Part shown: positions 24,955 to 37,488 of the stretch, piece after piece | Position numbering within the stretch: the stretch's first letter is position 1 | Layout of the letters: every line of letters begins with the position of its first letter | From: Chrysopilus asiliformis | Lineage: Eukaryota; Arthropoda; Insecta; Diptera; Rhagionidae | Reading direction: 5' to 3' | Length of the DNA: 64,000 bases | NCBI GenBank assembly: GCA_964034945.1 | Contig: OZ035962.1 | Location: 86,840,650-86,904,649, forward strand | Notes under the pieces: generated by a model | The model's input: only the letters and a program-made list of their open reading frames with translations | Databases searched by the model: none | Told to the model about the DNA's origin: nothing | Made by a program: the position numbers and the translations under genes

Positions 24955-26045
24955 CTCGGGAATAAAAGGTTTTCGAAAAAATTGTCCAGCAGCGGTTCGG
25001 GAAAATTCAACGATTTAATGATTTTTTTGGCTGAAAAAAACTCCCTCTCCCCCGAAATTTATAAAAAAACACGCTATTCAAAAATTTGCGTACCTATAAA
25101 TTATTTTTTTTTGAAAAATCACGGTTTTTTAACAAAAAAAAATCGAAATTTTCGCGTTTTTGGGAAAAAATTGATCTTAAAAAATTTAAAGAGTATAAAA
25201 TATCCTACATTTTCTGTCTTAATGTTTTTTTGTGTGTTTCCAACGTCTCAAGATGTTTGAAAAAGATTCAGTTTTTTGTAAATATCTCGGAGACTACGCA
25301 CTTTTGTGAAAAAAGTATATAATTAAATTTATAGGAAATAAAATTTTCCACATTTTTTGCTTTAAATGGTTTTTTGTATCTTTAACGGTTCTCAAGAAAT
25401 TTAAAAAGATATCAGTTTTTTTGAAAATCTCTCGAATATAACCAAATTTATAGGAAATAAAATTTTCTACTTTTTTCCTTTAACGGTTTAACCCTTTCAG
25501 ACCTGATGTCCCATTTCCTGAGTGGGACAATTCCTGAAACTAGTTTTTACAGCTATCCGACGTTGAAATTACTGTTTAAATCCTTGAATGACCTTTTGTT
25601 AATTACTCAACTCTGTAAAAACCAATTATCTGACTTTTTTGTCAGAAATATTTCATATTTTGTCAAAAATGGACACGTAATTTACAAACAAAAAAAAAAA
25701 AAAAAAAACTTGAAATTTAAGCTGTTTTTGATCTCTAACATAAGAATCTCACATCAAAAAAATTATTCCACCGCCAGAAATAATTCAGGTCTGAAAGGTT
25801 AAACAACATATTTAAAAAAAATATGATTTCGCGGAAACGATGCTCATTTATGAAAAACTGCATATAAGCAAATTCCAAGAAAACGAAATTTCCTACATTT
25901 TTTTCTTTAAAAGTTTTTACGTATCTTCAACGGTTCTCGAGGTATTTGAAAAAAATATGATTTTTTACATATTTTTCCCGAAATTAAATATTGAAGAGGA
26001 AAATTTGGTGTTGATCACAAGTGATATTTTTAATTTATTTTTATT
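24955..26045 (+). repeat. Dispersed repeat family D, tandem monomers
   Basis: About 120-bp degenerate units repeat a block like AAATAAAATTTTCCACATTT followed by TTTAACGGTTCTCAAGAAAT and a TTTTTTGAAAAT tract. The array ends in ATATTGAAGAGGAAAATTTG. It is split by a piggyBac-type MITE at 25492-25798. The same family recurs at 16250-16500 and reversed near 62530-62930. Confidence 0.65.
25492..25798. mobile_element. piggyBac-type MITE, 307 bp
   Basis: Left TIR CCCTTTCAGACCTGATG and right TIR complementary to CCTTTCAGACCTGAAT, each bordered by TTAA (25488-25491 and 25799-25802). Inserted in a family D monomer. The interior is AT-rich with a poly(A) stretch and no transposase. Its TIR is unrelated to the piggyBac-type MITE at 2874-3123, so these are two families. 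Confidence 0.85.
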
Positions 26046-26307
26046 TTTAGTACACTTTAACCCGACAATGCTATAAGTATATCACTTATGACACATCTAT
26101 ATTTTTTCGTTATCATATTTACCCGGTTCAAGTTTAAGATAAATTTTCAGCAAGGAATCCTCCAAAAAAGATAGTCGCGATGAAAAAATTTGCAAACTTT
26201 TATATTAATATCAAAAATTATATTTTCAAAATTGTCAAAATGACAGCCATGTTGAATAAATACTAGTTTTGAATGTTGTGTTTTTTCACTAATAAAAACT
26301 GGCAAAT

Positions 26308-26654
26308 CATCACCATCCTCGGTGCTACAGCTAGCTTTCGAAGAGCCTGGGCCTCCTCAATTCAGGTTTCATAACAATTTTCTTCCCTACTTCGTACCTA
26401 CAGTTTTACATGGATTCCGAACCATGAATAAATTACAGCATTTGTAAGGTTTTTACTTTGCAACCCATCAACGGCAGATACCGTGATAGCAATCTAGACC
26501 GATGATGACGTTAACAGCAAGCGGCAACTATCACTACTCATTTCGTAAGGCAAGTTGAGTGGACTTGAATCACAGCCTGCGACAGTCGGGAATTGAACCA
26601 CCGACCTCCGAAATACGGGACAAGTACTTTACCACTTGGACTACGAAGGACCAA
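26308..26654 (-). mobile_element. tRNA-derived SINE, 347 bp, with 14-bp TSD
   Basis: Read on the minus strand, the head resembles a tRNA with internal RNA polymerase III promoter boxes: A-box-like AGTCCAAGTGGTAAAGTAC, then B-box GGTTCAATTCCC about 30 bases on. The remaining ~270 bp is unrelated body. AAAAACTGGCAAAT (26294-26307) and AAAAACTGGTAAAT (26655-26668) flank it as a TSD with one mismatch. The degraded tRNA fold and the long body favour a SINE over a functional tRNA gene. Confidence 0.75.
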
Positions 26655-26668
26655 AAAAACTGGTAAAT

Positions 26669-29600
26669 AGTTGGTTATAACAAATATCAGAAATAACCTC
26701 TGTTTCTTATATTTAACTTACGCATTTCATTGTTATGGCATAGTTTAGCGTTGATGACAAATCTCATTGATGACATTCATATCTTTTATGTTTTAGATGC
26801 TAGAATTTTTTAAAATATTTTTTTCCGAATATTTAAAAAGAGGTGGTTTTCCATCAAAAAACAAATTTTTAGCCAAATATAAAAAGTCATGCATTCAAGA
26901 GTTAAAAGATTGTTTTTTTTTAAATTGGCTTTCATATTACTGTAGTTTCAAAAATTTTATATCTTTTTTCGAGTGAGTGTTTTTTTTATGACTATGATAG
27001 ATTACTCTTTAAAATCGTCCCGTATTTGGTTTTCTCCCTTTTCTCAGGTGACATTAATTAAAGTGTTTTTTTATCAGACTAAATAAATGTGTTTTGTAGT
27101 TTGAAAAAGTGTTGTTATGTAGGTTAAAACAGAGACAAAAGCAAAAACAACAACAGAAAACTGAGATACAGAACGATAGCGTAAAAACTAAACTAATCCC
27201 TGTCACATGTGAGTTGTTGGCATCCATCCTGCGGCTATTTTACTCTCCTGCCTGTCATAACGTCGGGATCATTTTTCAAATTCTGTACATGTCATGGATT
27301 TCATCCTTTATTTCTCCACTTACCCCCGTTCACTCACCGCTAATACGCCTGGAATATTCACATGTCACTCGCAGTCATATGAAAGTCGAAAAGTCCCCTT
27401 ATGGTCACCCCCAGGACTCTCGAATCGACTCTCAGACTACTGAATTTTTGACCGACTTTTCACCATTTGTCTTTGTGGAATTTGTTTTTAGGTGAATTAA
27501 CCGCAATCAAGGGGAAAAGCATCCCTCTGGGACGATGCGCTCTTTCATGGGGGATGCAGACCAGCTGAGACTTGAAAAGTGGGCCATTAATTAATACTCG
27601 GTACTCGGTAGCACTTGGCCGTCGTCTTAAAGGATCCTTACAGGAAGAGAAATGATTTTTACGAGCCTGATGGGGTGAGTATGGAAAAAAAAGAGGGCGA
27701 GTTTCCTTTAATAACTCTCGTGCCGGTCGTATGTGATCCCTTCTGTGGCTGCCTTCGACTGACTGTCGAAATTTTCCTTGTCTCCCCGGTGGATTGTCCT
27801 TTTTAGATTTTTACTTGCCTGACTTTATAAATGCCGTCATAGCCACGCCACACCACAGGAGGGTAGAAGTTTTTGTCATATTTTATGCCATTGCGATTTC
27901 ATTGCTTTGGCTTTTGCTGCTGTGGTGGCTCCAGGAATTTTCTGCCACACTTTTTTTTTGGCACATGAGCCAAACCTCGTGGAACTGGAATGCCGACTAA
28001 ATTTCAAGTCAGTGGAAGTTTTACACGACGACGAGGACGACGTGGGGATGATGTTTCGAGTATTTTAATGTCCTGCGGTTCGATGGATGCCTGTAGTGGG
28101 ACAGGCGTTATACAAATATTGCAAATTCATTTGTAAAAAGGGTGCGGCGAAGCAAAATAAAAATTATTATGACAAATGCGACAAAAGGTCTATAAATTTT
28201 GGGATTGTCTGACACTTTCGCATGACATATTCGTTTGTGTTTTTTCAGTTGTTTGAGCGAACTTTTGTGTGTGGCTATACGGAAATAATTTTTACTACCC
28301 TTCAAGAGTCACTGAAATTTAGTGGTCAATTAATCTTTTTGAGATATACAATCGATTTCGGTTATTTACATGGAGTTAAGCAAATTGTAGGCATTTGGAA
28401 ATATTTGAAAAAAAATGCATTTCCTTTTCAGGTTAAAATTCTACTGCGCGTCCAATTTTGTCAAAATTTTTTCAAGTTTTAAATTTTTTATTATATTTTG
28501 AGAGGAAAATCAGAGCTTGATAATAATTAGGACAACTATAATGTCAACTAAAAATACAGAAATTTACTCGAGTTAGCTCGAGCACCGTTGCTCTTATGGT
28601 GATTTAATTTAAAGTCAACTATCTAGGGAAGGGGCCATCAAAGTAATTGTCACTACCTTTACAATCAAAATTTATAACCACTACAAATAAAAATACAGTT
28701 CAATGAAACACAACCTTCCACGGCAATGGCTTGACACGAACTGATTTAAAATGAAATGCGTCATGCTAATAATGTCCCGATTCCAACTCAAAGCACGATT
28801 CGTTTTATTCCTGCGATCCGAAGCCGCAACACACAAGCGTTACAGCACACAATAAAAGGTCGATTATAGTGGCTACGCTGTTAAAGCCAATCTGTGTGAT
28901 GAGCCAGCCGAGCCACTAGCTGATGATGCCTGATCTAGGGTGAAAAATTCCTTCTAGGAAGGCATACCCACAAATTCTAGATAACAGATTGGCATCTATT
29001 AAATTGTATGCGGGGGTTGAGAAAAATTTAACAGAATTTGGTACCTACTCTGGATTATAAATTCAGAGACGTCAAAAAGTTGACGCCTCTTAACTTTTGG
29101 GGTGATTTTTTTAAGAGGTTTTGCTATTCCGGGTTAAAGGGTTAAAGTTAACAGATGATTCTGTGAATGTGGCAAGTCTGGCCTAAGTTTAGGGCTATCA
29201 AAAAATTTGATACCTGACTTTCTTTGGTCTCTTCTGGCTCTGACTGCGGTGACGTTAAGACCTACATTTTTTAAATAAAGATCCTGACGAATAAAATAAT
29301 AAAAGAGCGTTTTATTTTCCAACAATTCTAACATCAAAAACCTGTTAACTTAAAAGATTTTCGCGATCAACTTTTACGATCTTTTAACTTGTGGCGTTTG
29401 AAACTTGCGAAATTTGTTCCTGCGGTTCGATGGATGCCTGTTCATTAAAATTTTGATATTTAGGGAAATTATGTAAAATGAGATTCTGAACATTTTTCCC
29501 ATGTACGTTTTTTTTATCAAATTGACAGTTTTGGAGAAAATCGCGAAAAAAAATCGAATTTGCAAGAAAGACGGCAAAGTATAAATTTCATAATTTTTTT

Positions 29601-31380
29601 TTCTGTAAAATTCGTGAAAATTTGTTTCTTTTTCACCTTCAAGCCACGAAAAATGGTATTTTTTCATTACTTTCATTTCAATCACCATTGTTTTATTGAG
29701 AATCTCAATTTCTATTCAAATTTCAAACTCAAACGTTAACAGAGCTATTAAAGTCTTTTATCTAGAATTAGAGAGATAATCTAACGTTTCAGATTAATCA
29801 ATATGAATGGTTTTTGAGTAAGTATAGTCATAGGTAAAACGAATAAAGTCAGGCTTTCTGCTTAACAAAGATTTTTAGCTTTTTCATTATAAAACCTGTT
29901 ATAATTTTTGCAATGATGAATTAAAAAAAAATCTGGAAAAAATAGATAAATAAATAAATTGGAGATCGATGAAAACAAAACAAAAAAAAATAGCAAGTCT
30001 TAATCAAATCCCGCTTTCGGGAGCTAGAACTGTTAAACCGCACGACCGATTGAGATTAAATTTTGGCTTATACCTTGTAAAAGAAGTTCTGAAAGAAGTT
30101 GTGTATCGGCCGATATAATAATATGTAATTTCATGCACTTCCATCTCATTCTTGTGCAGTGAATGCGATGAGATTTATGCGAAGAGGTTCGTGAGATATT
30201 CCGGCTTAACTCTTAATAACGAAACTCTGTTCGAAAACCCTTCGAGGAATTTTCTTGGAAATTGTGGCCAGATGGGATTCTCAATTATTCACTGTTCATT
30301 CTCGTATCAACATGAGTGACAAAAAACTTGTTTTTTACGAAAAAACTATGAATTTTTTCGATTTATTTATAAATAATGTTTTTTAGCAGAAAATATTAAG
30401 AATTGTTTAAAAAACAATTTCTTTGCTTCGTATCAAAATTTCAAGTATCTTTTCTGAATAGTTTTACATATTTTCCAGCTTTTCCATCTACAAAGTAGTT
30501 GAATTCTCGAACAATATTAATTGTGGAAATTATCAGAGAGGATGAAATTTATTTGTGGTTACAACGAAAAGATCTTTGCGTATAATTAGATTCCCATGGC
30601 TCTAACAAGATCTGTCATCGACCATAAATCTTGGCTTCCTCAAGAAGCCATCAACCATGGCCACATCGAGTAGAAAAAAAGTTAAATTCAAAAAGACGAA
30701 AACCAAGCATTAAAGATGATCGTTTGGACCCCCGCTGCCAGAAGACTCTTCTCAGCTCATTACACTAATCGGACAATTAATTTGGGGCCACTGGCTGAAA
30801 TTCGAATTGGAATCAAACGGTTTTGGGGCCCGGTTTCAGAGGAGTCTCAATTGCGAGAAGCTCTCAGCAAAGCATTTGGCGAAACCCACTCAATTCTGGC
30901 AGCGTAGCCCTCTTCAAAATGACGCTTTCCAACTGGAATTCTGAATGTGAATCTTCATTTCGATGTCTACGGGATTCACGGCTCATAGAAACTTTGATTA
31001 ATTGCCGGCATGAATTTTGAGTCCAGGTCCCCTGCACTTGATGCCACTCTTCGAAGTGAACCCTTGCACGATTCCATCAAAGCATTCAACTGGGAACCTC
31101 TTGGGAAATGAAGTTTTTCAAACGATCTGGCGCGCAGTGCATTACCATAAATCAAATTTTCCAATTTTTTATATACGAAAAATTTCAAATAGAATATGAC
31201 CAGGCCAGGGCAGCGACTAGAAGACCACGGCTTGGCCTCACGTTGTCTTGTGTACCTAATTTTTCTGTAGTGTGCCGATCCCAAAAAAAAAATCAGCCTA
31301 ATGGTGTTTAAATTCAAATTTAAAATCACCGTGTGTAGGAAAAGGGATGTTTTTCCAACTCATCGTGATACACGAATAAC
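26669..31380. other. Long non-coding stretch
   Basis: No identifiable gene in 4.7 kb. 27200-28070 has a more balanced base composition and a 128-codon open frame (27109-27495 plus). Its translation is a compositional mix starting with a KQRQKQKQQQK run and shows no known domain. A monomer-like GTTTTGGAGAAAATCGCGAA occurs at about 29526-29545. Everything else is unremarkable AT-rich DNA. Confidence 0.4.
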
Positions 31381-31392
31381 ACTCATTTTCCA

Positions 31393-32379
31393 TTAAGAAG
31401 ATCGGTTTTTATTTGCCTTTCGGATGAAAGGGATTTTTGTGCATTTCTCTAACACGGTATTTACAATTGACCATACATTGAGAAGAGGGTTGGTTCCTCT
31501 GCCAGACAAAAATTCAAGAATATCTCCAAACGGGACCTGTACTTCTTGCAGGTCAATATTAAATAAGATTCCGGCTTGTCGTTCCATACGATGGTAATGG
31601 TGGACTTTAATGCTTACACATTACTGTAAATCTTAGCTCCAGTCTTACCCTGAACATATGCCCATATTAAAAAATCCAGGGGATTAAGGTCTGGACCCCT
31701 CGGTGACCACATGTCCTTAGACCAGAAGTTTTTTAAATTATTGATTTTTTAAATTATCCAAATTTGGATACTTCTGGCAGTGTGGCACGGCGCCCCGTCT
31801 TGTTGAAACACGTAAAACACATCATTATCGCAGGTTGACTCTATCGATGGTTTTACACTCAGAAAAATGTCCAGGTCAACTTTTTGTCAGGTTAACTCTG
31901 ACCTTACAGAGGTGTCTATAAGCCAGTTAGCGGTCAGAGTTAACCTATCTAAGGTCAACTCGTGCAGCTCCCAATGCCCTACTTCACCTGCTGGTGGCTT
32001 AATTTCAGAATTTCTCCGACCACAGGTCAACTCAGTTTTACTTGCCCACATGCAGGCGAACGCGCGCCTGCCCGAGGCCAATTACGCCGTATGTAGGTCG
32101 TCGAGTTAGCCTCCATTTTTCTGAGTGTACATGACTCTCCAAGATGTCCTTACCGGATTCCTTCTGATCCTTCCTTTGATTGCCTCAATCAACAATGGAG
32201 TCCTTATTGAAATGGGTCTACCGCTTCCAGATTGCGGCCTAACTATTCCCCTGGCCAAACAAGTCGCTCTAACAGCTAAAAACAGTTGACAACGCTACGT
32301 TTAATTCATTAGAAATCGCCTTATTGGACTTTCGCGCGTGGACCAACTTCATGATTTTCACTCTTTGAGCCTGCCCCAT
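31393..32379 (-). pseudogene. Broken mariner/IS630-type transposase, split by a MITE
   Basis: On the minus strand the copy starts MGQAQRVKIMKLVHARKSNK (from 32379), an N-terminal helix-turn-helix. It continues after stops and frameshifts through GRPISIRTPLLIEAI and IRRNPVRTSW, the usual linker region. The catalytic part retains VFQQDGAPCHTARS (second Asp, about 31800) and SPRGPDLNPLDFLIWAYVQG (third Asp, about 31700). The segment with the first catalytic Asp is missing, and a 271-bp MITE (31857-32127) sits between the two halves. Internal stops and a short AT-rich duplication confirm a dead copy. It would have encoded a DDE/D cut-and-paste transposase of the Tc1/mariner superfamily. Confidence 0.8.
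31857..32127. mobile_element. TA-target MITE inserted in transposase relic
   Basis: 271 bp with perfect 14-bp TIR CACTCAGAAAAATG and its complement, flanked by TA on both sides (31855-31856, 32128-32129). The interior repeats AGGTCAACT/AGTTAACCT motifs several times. It lies inside the transposase pseudogene at 31393-32379, so it inserted later. No coding capacity. Confidence 0.85.
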
Positions 32380-32499
32380 GTTGCTATATTTATAAACATT
32401 TAATTTTTTGGCTCAATTATGTACGAATTTGTATTTACAAACGTAGTACAAATTAATAAGCAACCGTTATCTCCTTGAAAATACTTGCAGTACTAGATT

Positions 32500-32815
32500 C
32501 TAGATTTTTATGACGCATACGGTATGTTTTTGAGGATATCCTTACGGACTTCTTAACATCAGAATTGGATTCAGCGATTCCAGAAACTCCCAGAAGAACT
32601 TTTTTCCGCGAAATTTGAGAAACAGGAAAACCACGTTATCCTTACAAGGCCTTGCGTTATCTTCAAAAGGACGAAGTAGTAAAAATATTGTATTGTCACC
32701 AGAGTTACGTATGTAGTCAATCGGATTTGGTAAAGTAGGTCAAATCTAGATTACAAGATTTGACCCTGACAGACAAAAAAGCAACCTGACAAAAAAGCAA
32801 GCTAAATAAAAGCTT
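32500..32815 (+). repeat. Dispersed repeat family F, copy 2
   Basis: Shares GAATTGGATTCAGCGATTCC, TTATCCTTACAAGGCC and AAGATTTGACCCTGACAGAC with 22005-22405, in the same order. Ends in a short AGACAAAAAAGC repeat. Non-coding. Confidence 0.6.
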
Positions 32816-33079
32816 ATTTTTTTTAAAAATAGTAAAAATGATAAGTTGCAGAAATTGGATGTAAAATAGAGCTTTGTGCACGAGTAAAATAGAGCTTTGT
32901 GCACGATGGCGGCTTTCATTTTCCTTCAATGCGCGCATCTAGGACGCAATAAATTACCGATAATACGACATTGCTGTGGAAATTTTGAAAGATCAATCAG
33001 AGAGAAGAAAATTTGTCATAATTTTTGATTGTGACTCTCTAGATAAAAAAGATATAAATATTAGTTCTTTGGCATGCAA

Positions 33080-33170
33080 CAAAAATTGCGCCGCAGGCAA
33101 ATTCTTAATTAGAAAAGTGTATACATGCTAACATTAAAAAAAATGCGCCGCCAGCGAGTTTTTAAATCCC
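33080..33170 (-). mobile_element. hAT-type fragment with GCGCCGCAGGC motifs
   Basis: Two reverse-orientation copies of the recurrent motif, ATTGCGCCGCAGGCAAATT and AATGCGCCGCCAGCGAGTT, about 50 bp apart. They match the interior of the hAT elements at 9313 and 48411. No termini. Confidence 0.4.
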
Positions 33171-35160
33171 ACCCTTCAATTAATCTAGCAGTTGCCAGGG
33201 AAGCGTTATCTTCATATTCCGACCGCTGTGAGGTCGAAATTAGCACAGTGAACTTCTAAATGTCGTCGAAAGTACCGCCTGAGAAAATGACCTCTAATTT
33301 AATAAAACCCAGATAAGAATTATTTACTCATTTGATTGAATCTTTAAATATTGAAAAAAAAATTATGAGAAGTGCTATAAAAATATTTAAATTTAAAAAT
33401 AACGTGTTTTAATTCATTTATAGTTTCTAATGCCTTCTCCATTCGGTCGCTTCCTTGAAAATGTCAGCATAAGCTGCCTGTTTGTAATACCGAACTTGCT
33501 ATTACATAATACTCGTCTGTTGAATTTCAAGAGAAAATTGAGAATTACATCAGACTTTTCTAGCTTCCAAAATTTTTAACACGAAAATCAATCGACCGAT
33601 TGTTCTAAAATTTCACGTCTTATCTTTTGAGAGACCTGCATAAAGGAAAAATTTCTAAAACCAAGTGTTTTTCGTGGCCAAGCAATACATTTTATCTTTA
33701 TACTGCATACAATATCGGCGACTCCACTCATTATGAAGATTCCAAATATATAATAAATATTCAGAACAAAAATAGATCCTAAAATCCTGAAGATGAATCC
33801 TGAAAATGCAAAAGAAATTTTTTCCCTTCTTAAACTTTCAGGCATTGAAGTGAAAAGTTCTTGTAAAGAATGTCTTCACTGCACATCGTATTATAGTTGC
33901 AGCATAAGCCGCACCATGAGTGGGAAATTCGACTACAGTAAAAGTATCTGATAGATACACGATTGTAGGTGACTTATGTTCGACCAAAGGGTGTGGTCTT
34001 GGCTTCTGATGCCTTTCGCTTGACCACGAAAACTGGACGCATTAGACGAGGTCCTGATAAAGTGTCCATTGTATCCGTCCATTATCCATTGTGGAATCTA
34101 TTTGGGTCTCCGCTATACTCAAATATCTATCCATGACATATGAACGTAGGAAACGACGTGTATTTGATGATGTTTTGTATCTAAAATAAAATAAAATTCA
34201 TGCGAGGGTGAATTGTCTGCCGTGTAATTAGAATTTTCCACTTTGATGTGTTTATTGAGGGAGAAGTGCATCATCTCCCTGGAGATCAGGTAGCCGGCAG
34301 GGATGTGCTAATTGACTTTTTATAGCCCTAAGTGGTTGGAATTACAAAAGAAATTTTTTAACAATGGACTAGAGATATTTTTATGAGACACTAATCCTGT
34401 CATGCTACGCTATGATACGCTATGCAACAACAAGAGCTAAAAATAGAATATGTTTTGTTACAGAAAAAAAAACGAAAAAAAAAGAAACTCATTCGTTCAT
34501 TCTTTGATGACTTTGTCAACGAAGAAGAAAATTTATTTTATTGTTGGAAGGAAATGTTTGAGTTTCATTTGTTTTTTTTTTCTTTTTCGAAAAAAAAAAT
34601 ATTTTTTAATTGCTGGTGGGTTTAAATGTTCCGGTTTTATGGCAATAATGAGAGCGAAATATTGAAAAAATCAAATTCTTTTAATGGAAATCTGAGTATT
34701 TTATCATGCCAGAAGGTTTACGCCTTTCCTATAAGAAAAATTTTAATATACGAAAAAAAAATATCCCATCCGCTATTTTATTACATTGTCAACGATGGGG
34801 AAAATTAGTTTACAATTTCTTAATTAGTTCGATACCTTTTGTAAGTCGATCGCGTGAAGGAAATTGTTGTTTCCGCTTGAATAAAATATTACCCACCTTC
34901 AATAAAATTATTTTTTGAAATGTCTGCGGCTTGATTGTGGAAATCGAAATCGTGTTTTTGAAATCAGTTACTGAATATTCAGGAAAATTAATTTATGATA
35001 TCGATTTGAATATTTTATACGTTTAGCAAATGATTTCCTTCGCTCCCAGAAAAAAAGACGATTTTTTTATCAAGTCCAAAATTAGCAAAATATTGGGTTG
35101 TTTCGCCCAATTTTCGGGGTTTTTTTTATTAATACCAAGAATTTTTTTTTATTAATAATC
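33171..35160. other. AT-rich non-coding stretch
   Basis: No gene or element recognised. The open frames near 34422-34918 are overlapping, lysine/phenylalanine-rich translations of A- and T-runs. Confidence 0.45.
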
Positions 35161-35269
35161 AAGTCTGTCAATAACTAGGGGCTTGGCCATTGACCGCTTT
35201 TCAGTCCAACCCTCTCCACATTGTTTCAAGAAAATGGAAAATTCAAGAATTATGCCAATAATCTGATTT

Positions 35270-35625
35270 TTTAATAGCATCAATACAAACAATCTCTGAA
35301 AGTTTCATTCAGTAATTCCAAACGCCTTTTGTTAGTGTTCGTTAATGCTTTTATGTAACATGAGTATAGACCTTAAATACGCTTATTAATGCCAGTAAGT
35401 TCCTTTGAAAGTTTCATCCAATTCATATACATCAATTTACGAAACTGGTGAGAAATAAGGGAAACCTTGGGGTGACTTGTGGTCTAGTAGTTAGTAAGCT
35501 CCCCTGAAAGTTTCATCCCAATCGGTTTGATGGATCTTGAGTTTTAAGCGAACAGACAGACATACTCTCGAAAAAATCCGGGGGAATATTAACACCGCCT
35601 CAAAAAATAGCTAAGAGTAAGCACT
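35270..35625 (+). repeat. Family F-like dispersed repeat
   Basis: Three spaced copies of a CTGAAAGTTTCATYC block, then ATCTTGAGTTTTAAGCGAAC followed directly by AGACAGACATAC. The layout (repeated statement-like units, then a short GACA run) matches family F, but the sequence is a distinct subfamily. Confidence 0.5.
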
Positions 35626-35884
35626 TCGCAGTGTTAATTAGAAAAAATTTAACACTGTAGCGCGGAATAATCTTGACATTTCTTTTTCAAGGATTCATTT
35701 TAACATCGTTTTAAACTCAATTTTGAATTAACTCAGAAAAGAAGCAAAAAACTCTCTCGAACTTCTTTTAGAAGATATTTCCATTCACGTTTAGAAGCGA
35801 CTTTCCAATTCGCTTAATTATCATATTGGAAAGGCGAATGGCGTAAAATTCAAAAGGGTCCCAAGTTCGAGTTCATGCCTGAAG

Positions 35885-36286
35885 CCCAATGAACGCAACG
35901 CAAACGCAGAAACTGTCACTTACCAGTTTGTTTCAAGAAATCGTTTGAAGTGAGCAGAGTGAACGCAGTGAACGCAACTACAACGCAAAAGTTTGCAAAC
36001 TTCTAACTTTGCCGCAGCAATTCTGCGTTGACAGTTCATAAAGTGAGGTTGGGGAAATGCCGTTCGAGGAAAAATTGCTAGCCTTAGTGCAATAACATAC
36101 AAATAACAAAGATAAAGCAAATTATCGCTTCAAAATTATCCATTTTTGTAATTTTGCCAACTTTATACTACTTTATATTATGTCACTTGTACTACTTCAC
36201 GAGATGCCATTGGGCTCTGCCGCTGAAATGTTGCGCTGCGTGACAGTTCACAGTGTTGGAGTTGCGTTCGCGTTGCGTTCATTGGG
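35885..36286. mobile_element. MITE with CCCAATGAACGCAACGC TIRs
   Basis: Left CCCAATGAACGCAACGC and right complementary CCCAATGAACGCAACGC match over 17 bp. The ends also carry extra AACGCAA repeats and a shared ACTGTCA, a hAT-like arrangement of repeated terminal motifs. I could not find an exact TSD. It lies about 30 bp from the truncated start of the LINE fragment at 36317. Confidence 0.65.
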
Positions 36287-36316
36287 ATCCAGAGGTCAAG
36301 TTGTTAAGTTTTTAAT

Positions 36317-36656
36317 AGACCCTCTCGTGCAACTGCACGCGCGCACGACTTCTTCCTTGAGCCTCCCCGTTTTCGTACAGTAAAGTTTAGGAATTCCTTA
36401 TTCATTCCGCGAACAACAAAACTTTGGAACGATTTGGAACGATCCCATGTGCTCCCCCAGACTATAACCCGCAGAAGTTCAAGGATAACATAACCGACAT
36501 ATCTTGTTGTCCTTCGAACCATCCTGAGCTGTGCTTCGGCATTAAAGGGTCTTCCCCTAAGCTCTGGCTGAAACTATATAAAAAAACAACTAATATTAAA
36601 ATGAGAAAAAATCAAAACATCTCAAATGCCTGCCACAAAAAAAAAAAAAAAAAATA
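36317..36656 (+). pseudogene. 5'-truncated LINE: reverse-transcriptase C-terminus and poly(A) tail
   Basis: The frame from 36317 reads RPSRATARAHDFFLEPPRFR, then FRNSLFIPRTTKLWNDL. After a frameshift it continues YNPQKFKDNI. This is the conserved C-terminal tail of insect Jockey/CR1-type LINE reverse transcriptases (pattern RTxxxxxSFxPRTxxLWNxLP...YNxxxFK). A short 3' UTR and an 18-A tail (36637-36654) follow. The 5' truncation and poly(A) tail are typical of target-primed reverse transcription. The catalytic RT domain and endonuclease are absent, so the copy is dead. Confidence 0.75.
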
Positions 36657-36961
36657 AAATAAATTTGTGAGGTGAAATTGTTTTATTTTTTTGACCGCTC
36701 TAATGAGTTGATTTAACATTGAAAAATTATTGAAAATCAACACCCATAGGGAACTGTTATTATATGGATTTCCACAAACTCCGTTTCGGTGCGTGATCGA
36801 TTCCGTTTTTTCGACAGTGCAGTCAGACAGACAAACGAGACTATTATATAATACATTTTTTGATAAGTGTTTGCAATCTTTTGGGTTATCCCCCTCTTAT
36901 AGAACCTCTCTGGCTTATCGCTAAAAACTGCTGAAGGTGCTGAATTTTTTTCCATTTAGCG

Positions 36962-37302
36962 CATCGTGCTGGGGGTGGAACAGATGGTAATTTGAAGACG
37001 CAAAGTCAGAACTATATGGATGGTGCGGTAAGACATGTCAGCTAAACTCTAACAACTTTTGTCGGGTGGTCAAAGATGCATGTGGTCTAGCGTTATCCTG
37101 GTGAAAGACCACCACTTCACGATTGACCAATTCTGGGCGCTTATGTTCAATGTCTTGCATCAAATTCTCCAGCTGGCCACCAAATTCAACCGAATTAATA
37201 GTTTGTCTATGCGGCAGCAGCTCATAGTACACGATGCCCTTCCAATCCCACCAGCAGCTGAGCATAACTTTCCGGGCATCGATATTGGCCATCCAAAGTG
37301 GG
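36962..37302 (-). pseudogene. Truncated mariner transposase, C-terminal half
   Basis: On the minus strand: MANIDARKVMLSCWWDWKG, then VYYELLPHRQTIN and QDIEHKRPEL. VVFHQDNARPHASLTTRQ carries the second catalytic Asp and the mariner HQDNARPH signature. LLEFS then meets a stop, after which HPYSSDFASSNYHLF keeps the third Asp. The sequence is much closer to classical mariner (DD34D, WWDWKG and YELLP motifs) than the relics at 31.4 and 63 kb. The N-terminal DNA-binding part and first catalytic Asp are missing and no TIRs are seen, so it is a dead fragment of a different mariner lineage. Confidence 0.85.
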
Positions 37303-37488
37303 TGAGAACCCAAGCAACAAGGGATGGAAAATTTCGTATCCGCGGCCAAAATTTGGTCACTACAAGGTCACTGAAGTTGTAAAAGCATAAGTTCTATTCG
37401 ATGCCAAAATTAAAGCTCAAATAGCCCCGATTTAAACTAAGGGCGATGTCCTTAGAATATACTTTTGATGAGTTAAATTTCGTGTGTC

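Noticed and set aside
26570..26654. Functional tRNA gene
   Set aside because: A and B boxes are recognisable, but the acceptor and anticodon stems do not close well. The segment is the head of a longer TSD-flanked SINE.
27109..27495. 128-codon frame as a host gene
   Set aside because: Begins with a low-complexity KQRQKQKQQQK run, shows no domain, and no neighbouring exon or signal supports it.
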